From the NCBI GenBank assembly GCA_964591605.1, contig CAZQEN010000159.1, positions 1 through 16,487 on the forward strand: a stretch of 16,487 nt of DNA. Reading direction: 5' to 3'. The notes below the pieces were generated by a model. The model searched no databases. It saw only the letters and a list, made by a program, of their open reading frames with translations, and had not been told where the DNA came from. The DNA is from CAYLLT01 sp964591605 (lineage in GTDB: Bacteria; Planctomycetota; Phycisphaerae; UBA1845; PWPN01). The number at the start of each line of letters is the position of its first letter. The stretch's first letter is position 1. Made by a program: the position numbers and the translations under genes. Shown here piece by piece: positions 12,634 to 16,487 of this stretch.

Positions 12634-15600
12634 CTACTCCAGCGCGCTCATCGTCTGCACAAGCTGTTCCCGCCTGGTCTGCAGATCAACCAGCCGCTGC
12701 CGCTCGGCCGCCACCACCGCCGCAGGCGCATTCTTGACGAAACCTTCGTTCTCGAGCTTGCCGGTCAGGCCCGCGATCTGCTTGTCGAGACTGGCCAGCT
12801 CCTTCTCGAGCCGCGTCCGCTCGGCGGCAGGGTCGATCACGTCGTGCACGAAGATCTGCATGTCGCCGACGACGAGCGTGGCCGCGTTTTTCGGGGCGGC
12901 GGCATTGGGGTCGATCGTGACCTGGCCGACATTGGCGAGGTGCTGGATCACGTGATGCTCGGCCCGCACGGCGGCCACGCGCTCGGCGGGCACCTTGATG
13001 GTGATGTCCACACGCTGTTTGGGCGGCACGTTCTGCGTCTGCCGCACGTCGCGCACCGCCCGCGTGGCCGTCTGCAGATCGGCGAACACCGCCTCCGCCT
13101 GCGGATTGGCGAACTCCGGCCAGCCCTGCCGCGGCGGATACGGCGCGACGATCAGCGCCAGCGGCAAAGAGCCGCGGGCTTCAGCCCGCGCGGTCCCCGG
13201 GCCGGTGAGGACGCATCGATCCGGTGCAATCGCATTGAGTTGCTGCCACAACCGCTCCGTGATGAACGGAATGAACGGATGCAGCAGCCGCAGTGACTGA
13301 TCCAGCACGAACGCCAGCACGGCCCGCGCTTCGTCCGCCTGCCGGTTCTCACGCACACGGAGTTTCACCAGCTCCAGATACCAGTCACACACACTATCCC
13401 AGAAAAAGTCGCGGGCCAGCCCTGCGGCCTTGCTGAACTGGAAGTCGGCCAGGGCCTTCTGCACCTCGACGGCCGCCGCACTGGTCCTGCTCAGAATCCA
13501 CCGATCCTCGATGGGCAGCACATCAATAGAGCCCGAAGCGCGAGCGAGGGGTTCGCCCGACAGCGCCGCGTTCGCAGTCTGTCCGCCCGGCGCATCACCC
13601 GCCAGCGTCATGAACGCAAACCGCGCCGCGTTCCAGAGTTTGTTGCAGAAGTTCCGACCCAGCTCGAACCGCTCGGAGGTCTGCAGCTCGCGGCCATCCT
13701 CGGTCTTCACCTTCTTCATCGGCATGCGGATGTCCTGCGTCTCGGTGGCACTCCCCGCCATCGTGAAACGCAGCGCATCCGCGCCGTAGAAATCGATGAT
13801 GTCCACCGGATCGAACCCGTTCCCCAGCGTCTTCTTGAACGGCCGGCCCTTCTCGTCCTGAATCACCGCGTGGATGTACACGTCGTGAAACGGCACCTTC
13901 CCCAGGTTGTAGAGCCCGGTGATGACCATCCGCGCGACCCACAGCGTGATGATCTCCCGCGCCGTGCTCAACACCGACCCGGGGTAGTAGCGCTGCAACT
14001 CCGGCGTGCTCTCCGGCCACCCCAGCGTCGAATGCGGCCACAACGCACTGCTGAACCAGGTGTCGAGGACATCGGGGTCCTGTGTCGCGCCATGGTTTTG
14101 GAGCACCTGCTCGATTTTCGGATGGCCGGGCGCTATACAAATCGCAAAGAAAATGAGACCATCGGCTCGCTCACGGACAACTTGTGTAACTACATGCCTC
14201 TGCTCATCCGCTGTGAGAAATGGAATATCTAGTCTCACAATTTGGGAATCTGTTGCACCGAATGCTACTGGCCCGTCCCAACGGAGATACCACACCGGAA
14301 TTCTATGCCCCCACCAAAGTTGACGGCTGATGCACCAATCGCGCTTTTCGCCGAGCCAGTCGAGGTACGTTTTGGCATAGCGGGCCGGGAAGAAGTGGAC
14401 CTTGCCGCACCGCTTGCGTTCATCTTCGTTGGCGTGCTCTTTCTCGCAAACGTGATCCATCGCAAGCTGCGCCAGACCCGTGCTGCCGCGGAGGCCCTCG
14501 ATCTGCGCCGCGTTTTCCACGTCGCCCATGCGGACGAACCACTGATCCGACAGAAACGGCTCGATGGCCGTCTTGCTCCGGTCGCTGTGGCCCACGTCGA
14601 TGTCGCGGTCTTCAATCAGCTCGACCAGACCGCGGGCATCCATCTCGGCGACGACCGCTTTACGCCCATCCGTGGCAAACCTGAGCCCTTCGAGCGTCTT
14701 GGTCACTTCCGGTTTCTGCGTATGCGATGACAGATCCGCAATCCGCCCGTCCGGCGTCATCACATTGATCATCGCCAGCCCGTGGCGCTGCCCGACCTCG
14801 TAGTCGTTGGGGTCGTGTGCCGGCGTGATCTTCACGCAGCCGCTGCCGAGCATCGGGTCAGCCCATTCGTCGGCAATCAGCGGAATCGACCGGCACACCA
14901 GCGGCAGCCGCACTTGCCGTCCGTCACGCGCCATGTCGCGCAGTTTGAGCAGCGTAGGCAGGTGCGTTCGCCGCCGCTCGGCAATCTGATCGATCTGCGC
15001 CTGGATCGCGTCCCGATCCTTGTCCGCCGCCTCGCGAAGCTGCTCCTTCAGCCCGGCCTCGCGTTTGTCGAGCGCCTTGTCTGGCTCGGGATGCACCGCC
15101 ACCGCCGTATCGCCCAGCATCGTCTCCGGCCGGGTCGTCGCGATGTGCACGAACTCCGGCTCGCCCGGCTGTGGATCGATCACCGGATACTTGAAGTGAT
15201 AGAAATGCCCCTTGACCGTCTCGTGATACACCTCGTCATCCGCGACGGCCGTCTGCAGGTGCGTGTCCCAGTTCACCAGCCGCTTGCCGCGGACGATCAA
15301 CCCGTCCTTGAACAGCCGGAAAAACGTCTCGCGCACCGCCCGCGCACACACATCATCGAGCGTGAACCGCGTCCGCTCCCAGTCGCACGAGCAGCCCATG
15401 AGCTTGAGCTGCTCGATGATCCGGTTGCCGTACTGCTCCTTCCACTCCCAGATCCGCCTGACGAACTTCTCGCGGCCCAGGTCGTGGCGCGTCTTCTTCT
15501 CAGTTTCGAAGATCCGCTTCTCGACAACCGCCTGCGTCGCGATCCCGGCGTGATCCGTCCCCGGCATCCACAGCGTGTTGTAGCCCTGCATCCGCCGCCA

Positions 15601-15810
15601 CCGGATCAAAATGTCCTGCAGCGTGTTGTTGAGCGCGTGCCCCCCGTGCAGCGCCCCGGTGACGTTCGGCGGCGGGATGACGATCGTATACGCCTCGCCC
15701 GCCCGATCCGGCTCGGCGTGAAAATAACTTCCCTTCCTCCAGAGCTCGCGAATCTCGGGCTCAACGGTTCTGGGGTCGTAGACGGTGGGCAGATTCAGTA
15801 CGTCGCTCAT
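12634..15810 (-). CDS. valS: valyl-tRNA synthetase
   Basis: ValS charges tRNA-Val with valine and edits mischarged threonine. At 1058 residues it is longer than the usual 880-950. Visible regions are PPPNVTGALHGGHALNNTLQ (HIGH-like HGGH at 55-58), the editing domain with ATTRPETMLGDTAVAVH (224-240) and GSGCVKITPAHDPNDYEVG (322-340), QLWWGHRIPVWY, DPDVLDTWFSSALWP, the anticodon-binding helical domain, and a C-terminal coiled coil from about 990. The KMSKS loop reads PFKKT (657-661), keeping only the second lysine. Extra length comes partly from a Lys/Glu-rich insert in the editing domain (about 243-295) and from two translated intergenic-type repeats. Bases 14101-14340 are lower in GC than the rest. 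Despite this the frame is open throughout and the core domains are intact, so it is probably functional. Confidence 0.95.
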   Translation of the reverse strand: MSDVLNLPTVYDPRTVEPEIRELWRKGSYFHAEPDRAGEAYTIVIPPPNVTGALHGGHALNNTLQDILIRWRRMQGYNTLWMPGTDHAGIATQAVVEKRIFETEKKTRHDLGREKFVRRIWEWKEQYGNRIIEQLKLMGCSCDWERTRFTLDDVCARAVRETFFRLFKDGLIVRGKRLVNWDTHLQTAVADDEVYHETVKGHFYHFKYPVIDPQPGEPEFVHIATTRPETMLGDTAVAVHPEPDKALDKREAGLKEQLREAADKDRDAIQAQIDQIAERRRTHLPTLLKLRDMARDGRQVRLPLVCRSIPLIADEWADPMLGSGCVKITPAHDPNDYEVGQRHGLAMINVMTPDGRIADLSSHTQKPEVTKTLEGLRFATDGRKAVVAEMDARGLVELIEDRDIDVGHSDRSKTAIEPFLSDQWFVRMGDVENAAQIEGLRGSTGLAQLAMDHVCEKEHANEDERKRCGKVHFFPARYAKTYLDWLGEKRDWCISRQLWWGHRIPVWYLRWDGPVAFGATDSQIVRLDIPFLTADEQRHVVTQVVRERADGLIFFAICIAPGHPKIEQVLQNHGATQDPDVLDTWFSSALWPHSTLGWPESTPELQRYYPGSVLSTAREIITLWVARMVITGLYNLGKVPFHDVYIHAVIQDEKGRPFKKTLGNGFDPVDIIDFYGADALRFTMAGSATETQDIRMPMKKVKTEDGRELQTSERFELGRNFCNKLWNAARFAFMTLAGDAPGGQTANAALSGEPLARASGSIDVLPIEDRWILSRTSAAAVEVQKALADFQFSKAAGLARDFFWDSVCDWYLELVKLRVRENRQADEARAVLAFVLDQSLRLLHPFIPFITERLWQQLNAIAPDRCVLTGPGTARAEARGSLPLALIVAPYPPRQGWPEFANPQAEAVFADLQTATRAVRDVRQTQNVPPKQRVDITIKVPAERVAAVRAEHHVIQHLANVGQVTIDPNAAAPKNAATLVVGDMQIFVHDVIDPAAERTRLEKELASLDKQIAGLTGKLENEGFVKNAPAAVVAAERQRLVDLQTRREQLVQTMSALE
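13173..13190. repeat. GCGGGCTTCAGCCCGC hairpin repeat inside valS
   Basis: CGCGGGC-TTCA-GCCCGCG is a perfect 7-bp stem with a 4-nt loop, lying inside the valS reading frame. It encodes part of TARAEARGS between the anticodon-binding domain and the following conserved LIVAPYP segment. The sequence resembles a dispersed intergenic REP known from planctomycete-like genomes; only one copy is seen here. Confidence 0.6.
13529..13565. repeat. GAGCCCGAAGCGCGAG repeat inside valS
   Basis: This 37-bp sequence matches the intergenic copy at 8383-8440 except for the insert there and one base. In the valS frame it encodes LSGEPLARASGS, located between FMTLAGDAPG and the conserved EDRWILSR segment, where synthetases normally have only a short connector. 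Confidence 0.8.
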
Positions 15811-15845
15811 GGGTGATGACAGGGCGTCGAATAGCCAGGGTCGAT

Positions 15846-16256
15846 TCAGGGCATCTCAGCAGCAAGCCGACGAAGCAACTCGGCTGGGTACACGATCTGT
15901 GTCCGGCCGTACCGCCTCAGAACCAGGAGGTCTTCATCGCGTGTCACCAGTATGTCCGCATCGCCGGCTTTGGCAAGCGCCAGCAGATAATCATCCGTCG
16001 GATCACGACACACGGCCTCGATATCTGAAGGGTCGATCATCACTTGCTCGCGGAGAAGTGAAATGAAGCTCGCAGCGTCGCCCGGCTGCAAACGCCTGGC
16101 CATCCGAGGACGCCCGGCCACGTCTCCCAGTTCCGCCAGGCAGTCGGGGGAAACAATAACGGTCAACCTGCGCTGATCGATCGCGCCGGAGAACTGCCGC
16201 CACCAGCCTTTGATCAACGAGCTGATGAGGACCGACGTGTCGAATACCGCTCTAAT
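15846..16256 (-). CDS. PIN-domain RNase, VapC-like toxin (possible ATT start)
   Basis: This PIN-domain protein is a predicted metal-dependent ribonuclease toxin of a type II toxin-antitoxin pair. Acidic site residues are visible: D6 in AVFDTSVLIS, E42 in SPDCLAEL, D88/D89 in DPTDDYLLALA, and D107 in LVTRDEDLL. Family members usually start M-(x)-A-V-F-D-T. At that point the codon is ATT (16256-16254), with GGGAG 8 nt upstream, and no in-frame ATG, GTG or TTG lies near. Starting there gives 136 residues; the frame is formally open to 16388, but the added peptide is the Arg-rich out-of-frame reading of the antitoxin gene. The gene overlaps the antitoxin by 43 bp, indicating coupled translation. 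It ends 35 bp before valS. Confidence 0.8.
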   Translation of the reverse strand: MRAVFDTSVLISSLIKGWWRQFSGAIDQRRLTVIVSPDCLAELGDVAGRPRMARRLQPGDAASFISLLREQVMIDPSDIEAVCRDPTDDYLLALAKAGDADILVTRDEDLLVLRRYGRTQIVYPAELLRRLAAEMP

Positions 16257-16483
16257 AGCGATTTCTCCCGCCTCACGGCCTTCACCTCTTCGTCGATCTC
16301 CTCGTCGGTGATTGTCTCGCCTTGGGCTTCCAGCTCTTGCACGCGCGCTTCGATCCGCTCGCAGATCTGACGGAAGCGCTGCGCCCACGTGAAGCGGTGG
16401 ATCTCTTCAGCGACCTGAAGCTGCTCCTCGGGAGCGAGGGCTTTCACCCGCTCGATGATTTCCTGGACCTGCTGGGCGCTCAT
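16214..16483 (-). CDS. VapB-like antitoxin, partner of the PIN toxin
   Basis: This 89-residue, highly charged, mostly helical protein reads MSAQQVQEIIERVKALAPEEQ at the start and has a C-terminal TITDEEIDEEVKAVRREK, the kind of acidic/basic tail that wraps around a PIN toxin. I see no AbrB or RHH DNA-binding motif, so the exact antitoxin class is uncertain. It precedes the toxin and overlaps it by 43 bp, the usual order for type II pairs. The ATG at 16483 is four bases from the window end, so the promoter is outside the window. Confidence 0.72.
   Translation of the reverse strand: MSAQQVQEIIERVKALAPEEQLQVAEEIHRFTWAQRFRQICERIEARVQELEAQGETITDEEIDEEVKAVRREKSLLERYSTRRSSSAR
16265..16269 (-). promoter_or_regulatory. 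ribosome binding site before the ATT start of the PIN gene
   Basis: On the minus strand GGGAG lies 8 nt before the ATT at 16256, inside the antitoxin coding region. Spacing is good and supports initiation at that codon. Confidence 0.45.
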
Positions 16484-16487
16484 AAGT

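Noticed and set aside
14782..15816. 344-residue plus-strand frame opposite valS
   Set aside because: It is an antisense shadow of the N-terminal half of ValS.

Overview
The window is a high-GC stretch of bacterial chromosome from a draft (probably metagenome-assembled) genome. The organism is most likely a member of the Planctomycetota, perhaps Phycisphaerae. This is inferred from a C-x2-C-G-Y-x-L...C-P-x-C-G zinc ribbon on a small membrane protein, a futalosine-pathway MqnD, an exosortase in an exopolysaccharide export locus, and several families of short GC-rich intergenic repeats. No rRNA, tRNA or CRISPR array was seen.

Left half, plus strand (about 177-8320). An ATP-grasp ligase and a HAD hydrolase sit side by side. 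After a 367-bp gene-poor leader comes an exopolysaccharide export set: an outer-membrane OPX/Wza-type lipoprotein, split by a frameshift at a run of seven C, then an exosortase membrane protease, then a Wzc-type chain-length regulator fused to a BY-kinase. Exosortase and kinase overlap by ATGA, so they are probably translationally coupled. The set looks like the export and control part of a capsule/EPS pathway with a built-in exosortase; no glycosyltransferase, flippase or PEP-CTERM substrate lies inside the window. mqnD (menaquinone synthesis) follows, separated by a hairpin.

Right half, minus strand (8464-16483). In transcription order: a VapB-like antitoxin and PIN-domain toxin pair, valS, a zinc-ribbon membrane protein, a YeiH-type transporter, a 52-residue membrane protein, and hslU. 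The valS coding region is unusual: two intergenic-type repeats lie in frame inside it, it has a local GC dip, and its class I signature motifs deviate. The PIN gene has no usual start codon and may start at ATT.

Two points affect use of the sequence. The 100-N gap at 11958-12057 is flanked by identical 55-bp sequences, so the two contigs almost certainly overlap and the gap is artificial. The OPX gene break may be a homopolymer error. A tandem pair of 89-bp REPIN-like elements (139-bp period) lies between the 52-residue protein and the transporter gene and includes a copy of that small gene's first codons.
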